From Echria macrotheca (Eukaryota > Ascomycota > Sordariomycetes > Sordariales > Schizotheciaceae): DNA of 64,000 bases. A program made the position numbers and the translations under genes. The stretch covers positions 186,001 to 250,000 of the forward strand of contig MU839834.1 in NCBI GenBank assembly GCA_030411725.1, written 5' to 3'. The notes below the pieces were generated by a model. It was not told the DNA's origin, did not search any database, and saw nothing but the letters and a program-made list of their open reading frames with translations. The first letter of the stretch is position 1. Every line of letters starts with the position of its first letter. Of this stretch, positions 1 through 10,888 are shown piece by piece.

Positions 1-783
1 CTCTCAAAGCACCGGTGATTGCCATCACCGGCAATCTCCCTGACGCCGACGATGCTGGTGTGGGCGTCCCTGTGGTAGCCGTACCAGAACTTGCCAGAGC
101 GAGTCTGCTCGGCGAGGTCCCGGAACGCATCGGCCACAATCTTGATGGCGCCAGTAGCATTCTGCACGAAGACGAGATCATAGTGGGCGGGGTCGGCACC
201 GAGGAAACGAAGCGCTTTGGCCCGGACTTCATCAACCATATCACCCGACATCTTTGCTGGCTGGTTTGCCGAATGAGGGTTCCCGAGGAGGCTGGAGTTC
301 AACCTATGGGCGAACCGTTCAATGAGAGCACGGGCATAGATGGTGGTGCCGCTGTGGTCAAGGTAGATCCCTGTGACAAGAGGTCTCAGCCGGCGTCCGG
401 AATGCAGAATGCAAGCCCATGGGATGAGAACCCAACATACCATCCTTCATATGAGGATACTGCTCTTCCCGAATAGTTTCGACGGGTTTCTTGTAGGGGC
501 AAGATGGAGCAGAGGTCTTGATGCCATCATAGGTGAAGCCGGCTATGAAGCCACCAGACTTGTTAGTTTCTGAGAACGATTCAAGATCATAAAGTCAGGC
601 CAACGAGAGATAGAGGTTGATCATACGCGTCAAGGTAGTGGACGACCTGTTGGAAGCGGGAGATCGCCCGCCGCATAGTCTGTGCCTCCATGTAGACAAC
701 GGCTGAGCGATGCGGCGTAGATACCGGACCGGGGAGGTACGGCCTCTGTCTGAGGCGGCAGCAGGCTGGTCTCGTCGAGTCAT
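1..783 (-). CDS. hxB: Molybdenum cofactor sulfurase-like protein, N-terminal part, cut by the window edge
   Basis: This is the 5' part of a PLP-dependent sulfurase of the MOCOS/HxB family, which adds the terminal sulfur to the molybdenum cofactor of xanthine dehydrogenase and aldehyde oxidase. Exons read on the minus strand are 783-627, 569-441 and 370 to the left edge. The introns are 626-570 and 440-371, both with GTATG donors, and the phases agree. The recognisable part contains YLDHSGTTIYARALIERF, GNPHSAN, then VRAKALRFLGADP, DLVFVQNATGAIKIVADAF and FWYGYHRDAHTSIVGVRE, all standard blocks of the aminotransferase class V domain. The catalytic lysine and the MOSC half lie outside the window. 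The first exon (about 52 residues, basic and Ser-rich) is inferred from splice signals only. The family normally has a short head before YLDH, so the true start is uncertain. HxB itself or a paralogue cannot be decided from this fragment. Confidence 0.8.
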
Positions 784-3700
784 CTTCGTCTTTGGTTGAT
801 GGTGAAATCTCTAGCAACGATGGCGCAATACGCAGCTAGATTTATCGGGTGTAGAGCAGAAAGCAAGGCCGTTTAATAGTCGGCGGGTTCCCTCTCTTCC
901 TCAACTTGAACTTCCCCTTGGCCAAGTTCAACGACGATGCGCAGCAAGAGGCCGGGAACACCGGTGCCGACTCAACCACTCTACGCCACGCCGAAGAAAG
1001 CAAAAGATCTTCCTCTTGACGACTGCCAGGGGGGAGCTGCACGCTGGTGCGGATAGATGCAACTGGGTGCCATCGAATAGGATTGGAGTTGGAGGCATAG
1101 CAGACATGATATGATCCCCATCGGGACCTTTGTTTGGTGGAAGGAGTCCGGCCTGACGAGCAAGGGGGGAGGAGGTGGCGGGCTGGAGGTCATTGTGGAT
1201 ACCTCGACAGGTAGAGTTGCACCCGCTCATCCCGTCCTCCCCATGTTGGCTTAGAGTGCTGACAGATACAGGTATGCAAGTGATAATCTGGAGTGAGCAT
1301 GGGAGGGAAAGGAACAACCAGCCTTTGGTGGAGTACATCGCTCTGGAGCTAGTCGGTTTCTCCGACCCGTCTCTGAACTTCCTTCCATCCTTCTGCCATG
1401 TAGCTGCACGTGGCCCACATCCATTCCCGACAACGAAAAGTCCGAAGGTCTCTGAGAGCGAGCGAGGTCTTGTGGAGTTGCTGATCGTGGACGAAACGAT
1501 AAGCCAGGAGAGTTGACGAAAAGGATACCCCTTCAACCGCTCGCGGATGTTGTCCCGGAATAGGTCCGCCCTGTCCAGGGTGTCTGCCCGCAAGCCTTGC
1601 ATCCCTCTTGCGTCTGCTGCCCGGTCATACCCTCGCGGGAAGCTGGCCGGGAAGAAGGACCATGCAGGGGCCTCCAACTCCAAGATCGCAAACGGCCCTC
1701 ACAGTCTCGTGTTGCAAGCCAATGACGTTCGTCTCGGCCCATCCGCATCACAGAAGCGTTGCACAAGGCTAAAGCCACTGAAGAATAATCAACGACCGCA
1801 ACGGGTTCGATTCAACGGTATGGCTGCCGCCTCGAGGCGCGAGCCCATACCGAAGAACTGGGTCACTGGACAGAGGATGGTGGTATCTCGTGACGGGAGG
1901 ACGTGTGCTGCTGGCGCTTGTCCCCACGCCTGCTATCCGCTCTCTGGCGCAGCCGGATCCCCAGGCCTTGCTTAAAGCCCTGCCGATGTGCTGGCACCTC
2001 AGACTCTGTCTCACCGAGCGCCGTGAGGGGATGCCGGGCCGCAAGAAGCAAGCCGGCACCGGCAGGTTCTCCTAAACGGGCGCGGCGCAACAATTCGGCT
2101 GTCAAGATGGGAGCTGATAATGACATTCTGGGATCAGGACTTCCTGGATGGGCGATGCTGCAACAGGCGGCCGGCGGGATAGGCACGAAGCCGATTGGGC
2201 CAGCCTAGAGGCCACCGCCGAGAATGGGTATACTGCACAGCCCTGGGTAGAGTGGTGCGCTTGCACCATGTCTAGCCCTAGAGTCTGCTTGTAGATGCGG
2301 TTCCGGACGCGGCTGCGTCGGCGGCGAGGTATGGGAGGACGTGCTGGTGCCAGTGGGATCTCCCGGTTCGGAGCTAGAGACGCACTTCTACGCATCCAGC
2401 TCCCCGAACGACGTCGACTTCGCCGATGTGAGGTTGAAGCGGAGGCTGTGATAGGCTGGCGGGAACGCATACTTCCGGTTTGGGATGGCCAGGGTAACGC
2501 TCAGCTCTGGAAGTGCAGAGGCCGGCAGCTATAGTCCTACCGAACCCGCAAGCTGTGAGCCAATTTGATGCCTTACCGGCTGGCTGGATCCCTCTCGCCA
2601 ACCAGCTGCGCGCCACGAAGACCAGCATTGGTGAGCCGAAGACCAGCATTGGTGAGCCAAGGCCCAGAGGTAAGCCCTAAGGCAAAGGCGGAGTGTTCTC
2701 CCACCCATTGGCCTCTCAAAGTCTCATCGCTCGTCACTCGCGCAGTCTGTTCGTCATAAGATCCCGCGGCATCTCGTGGAGGAGGGGACGGGAAGCTTGC
2801 TGCTGGTGATCGGCTCGATCAGGCGCATGTTGATGTCTTGAAGCTGGCGGGGAAGGGTGGTGTGAAGAGATCCTCCCCCACTCAGCCCAGAAGCCGAAGG
2901 GAGAGGGGGGGTGGAGCGCGGAATTGAATTGCGAATTGCATTCCATACCTACCTACGTACCCAGTGCCATAGCATGCGGGATCCAGCCTCGCCCACGGGC
3001 ACGCGGAACAGCTTTTCTGTCGAGGGCGGATAAGGCGCGGCGGGAACAGGTGTTCGCGGCGGTCAAGATAGCAACGCGGGGAGGTCTGAGTCTGCGCCGG
3101 GAAGCCCCGCCTGTTGTGTCTGAGACATCGATCTGCACCGTGAAACCCCCAATCGAGCACGGGAGATGCCCTCGGTCGAAATCGCCAATCGGCAGTGTTT
3201 ACGTTATCCGGTCGTCTGCGATTCCGAGCGCGCGAGACGGGCAGCCTCGCGGTGAAGGGCCCGATCGAGACAGGCCAGGGTGTTGAAGAAGACGAAAAGA
3301 TTTGGGCATCTTTGCTTGGTGAGTGGAGTGGGTGGTAAGTAACTGGAGTGTCTAGTCAAGGACTCCCCTGTTCTCCTAGGGAGCCCGGACAGCGCCATCC
3401 CGGCGATGATCCGCTGAGTGGCGCCAGCCCCACCAAGCAACCTGTGACCCTAACCCATCCTTCTTTGCAACCTCAGGCCAGAAACTCGAATGGTTCGAAT
3501 CGGAGTTTCTTTCTCTCCAGAGAACCCCACCGCGAGAGAAACCCACCAAAAGTAGACTGTACTCGTACTGTCGTACATATTTCCTGATGACTAGGATCCT
3601 AGTATACGTCCCGAAAGGGGTTCGCTGTATTCACCGTACAGCTAGCTGTACAAGAGAGGATCCAGGTGATGAGAATCCCCAGAACATCGGGTAGATACTC

Positions 3701-4536
3701 CGACCTTCACCGCCTCCCATCTCTCGCTTCATTCCCTTCTGGGCCTCGTCGCAGCGCCACTTTCGGCACCTAGCGACGCCAGCTCTTTTAGCGTTGGAGA
3801 ATCTCCACTGCGGGCCGATCAAGCTTCCAACGTTAATCCAACCAAGCAGCTCTGATCAGCACCAGCTTCGTGAACATCTCTCCCGAACTGGCTCATATCC
3901 GGGGTGAGTTATCGCTCCGCGCCTGTCACTTCGGGTAAACTGCAGACGCGATAGTCGAAGGGGCAATGAGAGAGAAAGTTATTATTCACAAATTCGGGCC
4001 TAAAACGGAAGCGCCCTGATGGTAGTATCAAGCCTATTCCTCCAACTTCCCGAAAGCTCAGTCCAGCAGCTTCCGAGGTCTTCTTCGACTTCCCTCTCCT
4101 CTCGACATTTTGCCCATTATTATATTACAATCTTCGCTCTTGAAGAGGTTCGTACGGAGAAAAAAAAGAGAGAAAGTCAGGCCTGTCCACCAAATGGTTC
4201 TATCGCCGGGCTCTCCCCTTTGCTGGCCCCTTCCCCCTCTTCATGGCGATCAGTGCCAAGACAGAAACCGATCTCCCAAAGTAAGGCTTTTGTCATTCAT
4301 GCTCCCACTCGATAACCGCCCTCTGAACTTTATGCGTTGGTTCTTACCGCTCGGAAAATCGGTGAATCTCTTTTCATGCGGTACAACCGTAATTCAAGGG
4401 GGGCGAATCTGTTGCTCTTCCGAACATTCCAAAACGCCATCCCACCCGCCCCAAAGCTGGAATTTTTTTTTGGCTGGAAAAGTACCATATAACTTTAATC
4501 TTTTTTTCCGGAGTACTTGGTGGGGGTGCTACCAAG
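784..4536. other. Intergenic stretch without recognisable gene
   Basis: Open frames here are short or start without ATG, and none translates to a family I recognise. The interval holds the upstream region of the sulfurase-like gene and the 3' flank of the superoxide dismutase. The only local structure noted is a 21-bp tandem duplication near 2617. Confidence 0.5.
2617..2658. repeat. 21-bp direct tandem duplication
   Basis: Two perfect adjacent copies of a 21-bp unit beginning GAAGACCAGCATTGG occupy 2617-2637 and 2638-2658. No gene overlaps them. Confidence 0.9.
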
Positions 4537-5514
4537 TTATAGCATGAACATGATCGCCGCGGCAAACGCGATAAGGCCCGCCGCAGCTGTGGCTCGCAAG
4601 CCCGTGGCGGCCGCGACAGACACATGCGTCGGCGCGCTCGGCGAAGTCCCAGTGGGTGCCGTGAGCGTAGTGGTCAAGTTGGACGCACCGGTAGGCTTAG
4701 CGGCGCCGGCGGTCGACGAGCAGACCGACTCGGTCGAGGCGTGGCTCGGCCCCTCGCCCGAGGCGACCTTGACGAAGTTGGCACACGAAACGCGCGTCTT
4801 GTTGGCGTAGTGGAACACAATGCTGCGGTTGCCAAAGAACGAACCGAGGCCCTCGGTCGTCGAGGTGAAGAGGTCGACGTACGAGGCCTCGAACTCGTCC
4901 TTGCCCTCGGGGATGGTGCCGTACTTGCCGCTAAGGTCGCCCGACTGGCACGTCTGAGGCAGCTCCTTGTTGCAGGCCGGGTCTTCGCCTCGGACGAAGG
5001 GGTCGAGATGGGCGAGCGCCGCTGTGCAGTTGCCGTCGTCGGGTATGGGCGCAACGTGGATGTGGTACACTGGGATACAAACGTCAGTTATCTATGTTCC
5101 AGAGCTCGTGCAAAGCTGTAGCACATACGGAAGGGCCCGCCAGCCTTGGGAAGGTTGCTCCATTTGACCTTGAACATGATGCCGATGCCATCAGGGTTCG
5201 CTACCGCCGTCACGGATCCCTTGATGTTTCCGCCGTCGGGATAGGCTGCCTTGAAGAAAGGCGCGTCGGGGAAGGTGGCCTGGTAGACGACACCTGGAGG
5301 GTTGTTCTCCACCACTGTCGCATTTCCTAGCTTCTGTTCGTCTTCTGTTAGCAACCAAACTTCTGCCTCTCTGGTTCCGAGATCTGCCTACTCCTGTGAC
5401 GGGCCCCTCTGGCGTCAGAGTTGTTGATGGAGGTGCGCTGGAGAGCGTGGTCTGGGCGGCTACTTGCGACCCGGCGGCCGCAAGCACCAGCGATAATCCA
5501 CTGGAGAGACGCAT
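4537..5514 (-). CDS. GPI-anchored Cu-only superoxide dismutase-like protein
   Basis: This is an extracellular SOD-fold protein of 286 aa, expected to be tethered to the wall or plasma membrane and to dismutate superoxide. Exons on the minus strand are 5514-5392, 5333-5129 and 5069-4537. The introns are 58 and 59 nt with good splice sites, and the phases match. The signal peptide is MRLSSGLSLVLAAAGSQVAA. Candidate copper ligands are the HIH pair (about residues 112 and 114), His in AHLDP (about 130) and His in SIVFHYANKTRVSCANF. The segment TCQSGDLSGKYG stands where Cu/Zn enzymes have HVGDLGN. That change and the lack of the usual Zn-loop histidines fit the fungal Cu-only SOD5-type group. A Ser/Thr/Ala-rich spacer and a hydrophobic C-terminus ending AAAIMFML give the GPI signal. 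Activity is inferred from ligands, and the exact GPI site is not determined. Confidence 0.87.
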
Positions 5515-8194
5515 GTTGACTTGGAACGAAACCGAATGCGATTGTTGGGTACCCGACTATATCCCTTCGACTCTGTGGGCGGCGTTTGTTCTCAGCTCTG
5601 GTTCTTGGTCTCCACTTCACAGAGTATGCGGGAAGGTGCAATGGTCAACCGAGGAATTCTCTGCGTTTATAACCTGCTGGTCAACTCGGGTACACACGTG
5701 TTGGGAGGCCGGATGGCGCTTGTGATGGGTTCCACAGCTGTTGCACGAGCTAGACCAGTTGGACAGGATGAAGATCAGGTGGACCTCAGGTCTGGGGTGG
5801 GCAAACAGATCCCTTCTTATAAGCAAATGAAACATCCAGTGAGGTATAGATTGAGACGGAATAAAACCACCACTCCTAACTTGCAGGCTGGGTCAGACAT
5901 CCATGGCTGGCAGCGAAGCCATGTACCGTTCCCTGTTCCCCAGAAGGAGGAGGAGGGCGCGCACGGAGGGTGGGAAGGGCTGCCCCGGCCATGCACCGTA
6001 CCTTGCAGCGATCTCGTTTGTCTTTAGACATATTGGTTAAATTGAACGGGTATGACAGGGCGGGAAACTCCATCTACCTATGTGGCCAAGGCGCGAGCAG
6101 GAAGTGCTGCAATCTACACGACCAAGCCAGCCTTGTAAGCGAAGTGGGCACCCAAGTTCTCCGGAGAGGTTCATCGCAATACTACACCTTCTTCGGAGGA
6201 GGACTCTTATTTCCATGTGCCGTCTACACAGTCAGGTTTCCATGGCCTTTGTGACCAGGATTAGTCAAAACATGTACCTTGGTGTTGTACCGACCTTTCG
6301 TGCTGAATCAAACTCAGGAGGCAGAGAGACCAGAACATGTCAAGCCTGGGGCCCTGTTGGTTTTCCAGGGTAGGTACTTGCCTACGGAGATCTACCAGAC
6401 AATACTTGCCATTGGCGCAGAGGTGTTGATTATGCAGGAGGCAGTATCATCCAGACCAATGGTTATGAATTCCCAGGTATCCAGCGCTGGAATGAACCGA
6501 GACTGACAGGCGGAGGCACGATCATGGTGGAGGGGCGGAGCTCTGCATGGGGTCAGCATCTCAATGCCTGTGCATCTCGGAAAACGGTGCTGCGCGGCTA
6601 TCTGCGTACCGCATTCCGCGTTGCCTGGTTTCACCTTCACAGCCCCCCATCACGCTTCTGCTCCGAATGGTATCTTCGGAAGGTCCTTGCGAAACTGCCA
6701 TCGCGCATCCTTGGCTTCGGGATAGAACAACTCGACGCAAGGATGCAATCCGGCTTGGTGATGGCATTTTTCTTGTCATCGCCCATCTTTTCATATGGAT
6801 TCTAATGCTCGGACGTGTGTGCTGTGATCCTCGTCGCTTAAGTCGGCAGCGGCTAATATCAACACCACTAACGCAGAGATTGCTCCAATGGATCTTCTTC
6901 CGGGTCGTCCAGGGTTCGGGTCATCCGTGAAGAGAGCTATTCGTGGACTGCGGTACAACGCTCTTGATGTCGCCTTGTCGCTCGTGCTGCTTACACCGCG
7001 TGCGCCGGGGACCAATCGGGCGCCTCCTCTCCACGGAGGTCAGAGCTGGCAAGCTTCGGGAACTGCAACTTGGGTCAAGCAAGGAGCGTCAGGGTAGGGG
7101 TACTTTCGCAGCGTCAACCAACAAAGAGAGTGTATGGTTTACAGAGCTGGTTTGCACGTTGGCCCCGCCTATCTTCTTGGGTTGTTTGGCATAGAAAGTG
7201 ACAAGGCGCCAACGAATGTTGGACCAACGAAACAGATTTCACAGAATACGATGTGATCTGAAGACTGAGCATGCATCCAGGGCGCCTGAGAGCTCGTATG
7301 CGATGACGGGGCCTTGCGCTCTGCAGCACCTCAAACCAAAGAGCTGGTATCCGAAAACCAGGGGTCTCGCCAACGTCATCGTGGTGGTCTTCGCAAGGCT
7401 GGGACGTCAAAGCCGGCCACGAGGGGGCCGGGGTTCCGATGTCGCGCAGAGCGCCACATCTCTCATCCGGCAGTCAGGTTGTTTCACATCTGGGGCGGTC
7501 TTGGCACTCTTGGCGTTTCTCTCCAGACCCAACGCAACTGGAAACAACACTGCAGGTTCCGTGCGCCGAGAACCACGACATGGTCCCGGAACGAAATCTA
7601 GCCGTCGAAAGACCCTCGTAAAGGCCAGGCATGGCCGCTGATACGGGAAAGAGACGGAGAATATTTGGACCCCTAATCGGGAAGATAGTGCTCAGTTGCT
7701 CAGTTTCGACCCCGATGGATCTTTGAGACTGTGCCCGGCCATCAAAGGACACTGGACCGCGTTGTTCCCAGAAGCAGGCCGAGGTCTGTGCAGAGGGACC
7801 GAATGCGTCGAATTGAATGCTTCCCGGATATGGCGCGTGTGTGCCTCGTGTAGACGAGCTATCGCACTTCAAATGCAGATAGGATCAAATATTTGCTGAG
7901 AGAGTTTGAAGATAAGTGGGTGGATAACAAATGTTTGCTGGCTGTGGTGTGCGTGCTGGTTGCCTAAGTTTTGATGCCTCGGAAATCAGGCATACGTAAT
8001 GTGGGTCCGGTTGGATGGCACGGCCCGCCAGTCAATCGTCGTCGTCAACCTCCATCATCGGAATCCGTCGACGGCAGCCAAACACCGGCTCTCAACTCGG
8101 AAGAAATCGCGAGAGACCTGCCGTCGGCCACGAAACCATTCACCGTTGAATCTCCCGGACCGTTGTCGGGTAGACGCGCCGTCCAGCCAGCAAC
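5515..8194. other. Intergenic stretch without recognisable gene
   Basis: This is the upstream region of the SOD gene and of the V-ATPase subunit f gene, which are divergent. Open frames reach about 168 codons, but they overlap on both strands and lack family motifs or convincing introns. I cannot support a gene here; decayed sequence is possible. Confidence 0.45.
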
Positions 8195-8597
8195 ATGAAG
8201 CCCATCGTCAGTGCGATGCAAGCTTGGTCTTGGTATGTCCCGACCTTTGGAATGGCTCTTCACGACGATGGCCACTGCTAATGCTTAGTAGCGTCGTAAT
8301 CTCGGTCTTTGCAATTGTCATCCTGTCTACACTCGGCTTTCTATACAAGGCGAACCACCCCGAACTGGTCGGAGGCGACGAGGACCCGGCGGATGGCGCG
8401 AAAGTTGCAGCGACTGTTTTCACTGCGGTGTTCATCTATGCTGTGAGTCTTCTGATGGGCTTTCCCCAGTATTCTCCCCATTGATGCAACACGCATGTAC
8501 TAATGCCACCGTCTGTTACTAGGGGTTCCTTGTGTTTTGTGGCCTTCAGGGTCTGTTGCATATCCGGGAAAGCCGGCGAGGAGCTATTTCGCTATAA
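8195..8597 (+). CDS. V-type proton ATPase subunit f (RNase kappa-like), three small exons
   Basis: Exons 8195-8232, 8289-8442 and 8523-8597 give an 88-residue protein. Both introns (56 and 80 nt) carry GTATGT or GTGAGT donors; the second has a clear ACTAAT branch point. The product starts MKPIVSAMQAWSC and ends in a short basic tail. It has two membrane helices, about residues 12-30 and 55-78, joined by a loop containing NHPELVGG and DPADGAKVAATV. Helix 2 ends GFLVFCGLQG. This pattern matches from memory the yeast protein YPR170W-B, subunit f of the V0 sector and a relative of metazoan RNase kappa. The expected role is in the membrane sector of the vacuolar proton pump. The exons are too short to be seen as one open frame, so routine annotation could miss the gene. 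Confirmation would be an RNA read spanning both junctions. Confidence 0.88.
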
Positions 8598-9395
8598 TGG
8601 ACCGCCCCTTATCCGAATCTTAGAGAGAAAGCATACTGGCGTTTTGGTGTCCTAGGAGGACTTTGTATCAGTTCGAGCTCCTGCCCGACGGTCGGACGCT
8701 GTACACATATTCGTATTGGACCTGCTGGCGATGTTAGGGTGTTTTCCAATGGTTATCGATTTTATCTCGAGACACGGCATTGCCCGTTATCGTCAGGAAT
8801 GGGAGGTATTGCACGGTTGTCTCTTCTGCAGAGCGAGGGGGATATATAATCGTGGAGAGCTTGCCTGTTGATGGAGTTCAGACGTCGTTCACATGCGGCG
8901 GGAAGATTGGGACTGTTCTGGCGACCTGACTCTGGACATAGGGGATATCTCCCTTTACGCGCATCGTGTTGATCAACCTGGAGAGAGGATAGGCTTCTGC
9001 GACTGGCTGTCTCTCCCGGTTTGACGGTAAGGCTGAGGCACATGGGGCGCATGAGCGAAAGAAGCTGTCAAACTTGCAATATGCTTGCACCAAGAATCTG
9101 TGGGAATCTGGGTTCTCTGCAGGGAATAGATTTTATGTCAATTTTTGTCGTACTGGCCCAGCCGGAGCTGGCTGGGCCAGGTCATCTATCTATATCTATT
9201 CTATTCCTTTGTTTCTGAATGCCTTCATCTTCCTGACTGAGTCGCCTTTGACTCAGTTGTCTGCAAGTAAATAAAGAGTCAAAGACGAGCATCACTGGCG
9301 GTCCCTTGCCCATCAGGGTGCCTGAATCTTCACAGAATCTCGCCCTATCAATGCAACGCTAGGTACTAGCTTAGACAAGTCCACCCCCCCCCCCC
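8598..9395. other. Intergenic, includes a 13-nt C tract
   Basis: This is the 3' flank of the subunit f gene and of the minus-strand locus starting at 9858. A run of 13 C residues at 9384-9396 abuts the stop codon of that locus. Nothing else is recognisable. Confidence 0.5.
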
Positions 9396-9858
9396 CTACT
9401 CGTCGTCCTCATCCTCATCCTCATCCTCATCCGCGTCTTCTCTGTCCTTTTCGCTCCACCGAGACGTCCACCAGGAAATGACCCACTTGGCGGAATTCAT
9501 TGTTGTAGCCTGAATATTAGAATCATCCATATATACATGGAGAAACAGGATCAAACTTACCACGAGAACGCCAATTAGAATCTTCGTAGCCACCTGTCCC
9601 TATTCGCCTAGGAAGCTGACGAGACTGGATTTTCGATCCATGGCGTCTGAACGAAGGAGTTTCTGGTTGATCTGCTTTCCTTGCTCTCGGACCATTTTTT
9701 CTAGTTCCTTAATATCGGGCTCTGGGATTTTCGCGGGCGGCGATGAGGGAGGATGGTTGTTTGTCGAACTACGTAGGAGGTTGGTTTGTTGAGATCGACG
9801 ACTGTATAATCCGCCAGCGAAGCAACATGGGAACACGTAGTACTGGACGGCTGAGCAT
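9396..9858 (-). pseudogene. Small mitochondrial-type single-pass protein locus with broken reading frame
   Basis: An ATG at 9858 opens a basic, Arg/Ser-rich presequence-like start (MLSRPVLRVPMLLRWRIIQS) that meets a stop after about 29 codons. A second frame over the same region continues with an amphipathic coiled-coil-like part (PDIKELEKMVREQGKQINQK) and ends in SFLGE at a TAG at 9602-9600. The same frame resumes directly with VATKILIGVLV, passes a clear 51-nt intron (9560-9510, GTAAGT donor and TTCTAAT branch), and ends with NSAKWVISWW and a run of Asp/Glu encoded by a CATCCT repeat. One frameshift and one in-frame stop must therefore be explained. Possibilities are a pseudogene, unrecognised small introns, or sequence errors. 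The good intron and coding-like segments argue that it was a real gene. I do not recognise the family. Confidence 0.45.
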
Positions 9859-10888
9859 AGTGTTGTGTCTTGGTTGTTTCGCAAAGGATGGAGAATGAAG
9901 GGAGAAGAATGGGAGCGTAGCTAGCTATTTATCCCCCGAGCAGCCTTTCCCATGCGAAGCGTCTGATTTCCCATGTGAAGTGTTTTCGTCATCGTTCCTT
10001 CCACAGTAGCGCTGCCCCGCGGTGGGCAGCCTCAGAGCGGCAGCGAGGCGGTTAGGTCTAGATCGAATGTGTCCCTCTGCTAGATCGACGGACTTTGGCC
10101 TTTATGGACGAGGCTTACCTGCCCCGTGGCGGACCAAAGTGGTTTTACAACTATTATCACGCCTCTCTGAGTAAGTTTTTGGGCTTATTCTTTTTGCAAA
10201 TCGCCTTTGAGAACTTTTATTAGGCGTATTAAGCCACAGCTATCCTCTCGTTGTATTTTCCAGAAGGCTGATTTGGGGTTTTTACCTCGCAAAATCTTAG
10301 TGGCAGAGCCCTTCCCAAATGATTGCCCAGAGTCCGTCGAGCGGCAGGCGTGCTTGGTGGACAATGGGGCATTGGTCGTCAGCTCCTGCCTTGCAAGCCC
10401 AATAGTCGATCCACCACACTCGCGACTTCCAGGCAGCGATGACTCTTCCCAACCTGCTTCATTTCTTCGCCGCTTCAACAACGCAGCAAAGTGCGGATCG
10501 CCAAGGCATCACGGGACTTCGTGTTGATTTCGCGTCAAGCAGACCCTTGTCAGCTTAGGCAGCACAGCGCCAGAATGGCCAGGGTGCGACGGCAACGTCC
10601 GAGGTTAGGCAAACTGCAAGCCCCTTTCCAACCTCCTGTCATGCCACTTGCGAACATGGAGGTTTTATAAATATGCTGTTATCCTCTCAGCTGAGAGACT
10701 TGTTTTCCATGTCGGGTCGGCCATGTATACTGTCCTGCCTTGAGTCCGTCGTCCCCAAACGGTTAACACTTCATCGCCCACATTTCACCCAATTGCCTCC
10801 TTGCTTTCAACCCCAGCCTTTATCTTGGAATTCCATCGCGTTCTCTGCCCGTTGTTTTGCCAATTCAGTTGATCAAGTTTCTTTCAGT
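9859..10888. other. Upstream region of the ankyrin-repeat gene
   Basis: No gene is supported. The interval is shared by the divergent small locus at 9858 and the ankyrin gene, and contains a TATA-like element at 10663. Confidence 0.5.
10663..10673 (+). promoter_or_regulatory. TATA-like element before the ankyrin-repeat gene
   Basis: TTTTATAAATA lies about 216 nt before the chosen ATG at 10889. It overlaps the first base of another in-frame ATG at 10673, which makes that upstream ATG an unlikely translation start if this is the core promoter. Confidence 0.4.

Noticed and set aside
928..1683. Minus-strand open frame of 251 codons
   Set aside because: It does not start with ATG, has a patchwork composition and overlaps other frames; no family recognised.
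10673..10888. Upstream in-frame ATG giving a 72-residue extension of the ankyrin protein
   Set aside because: It directly follows a TATA-like element, and the extension has no conserved look; start 10889 preferred.
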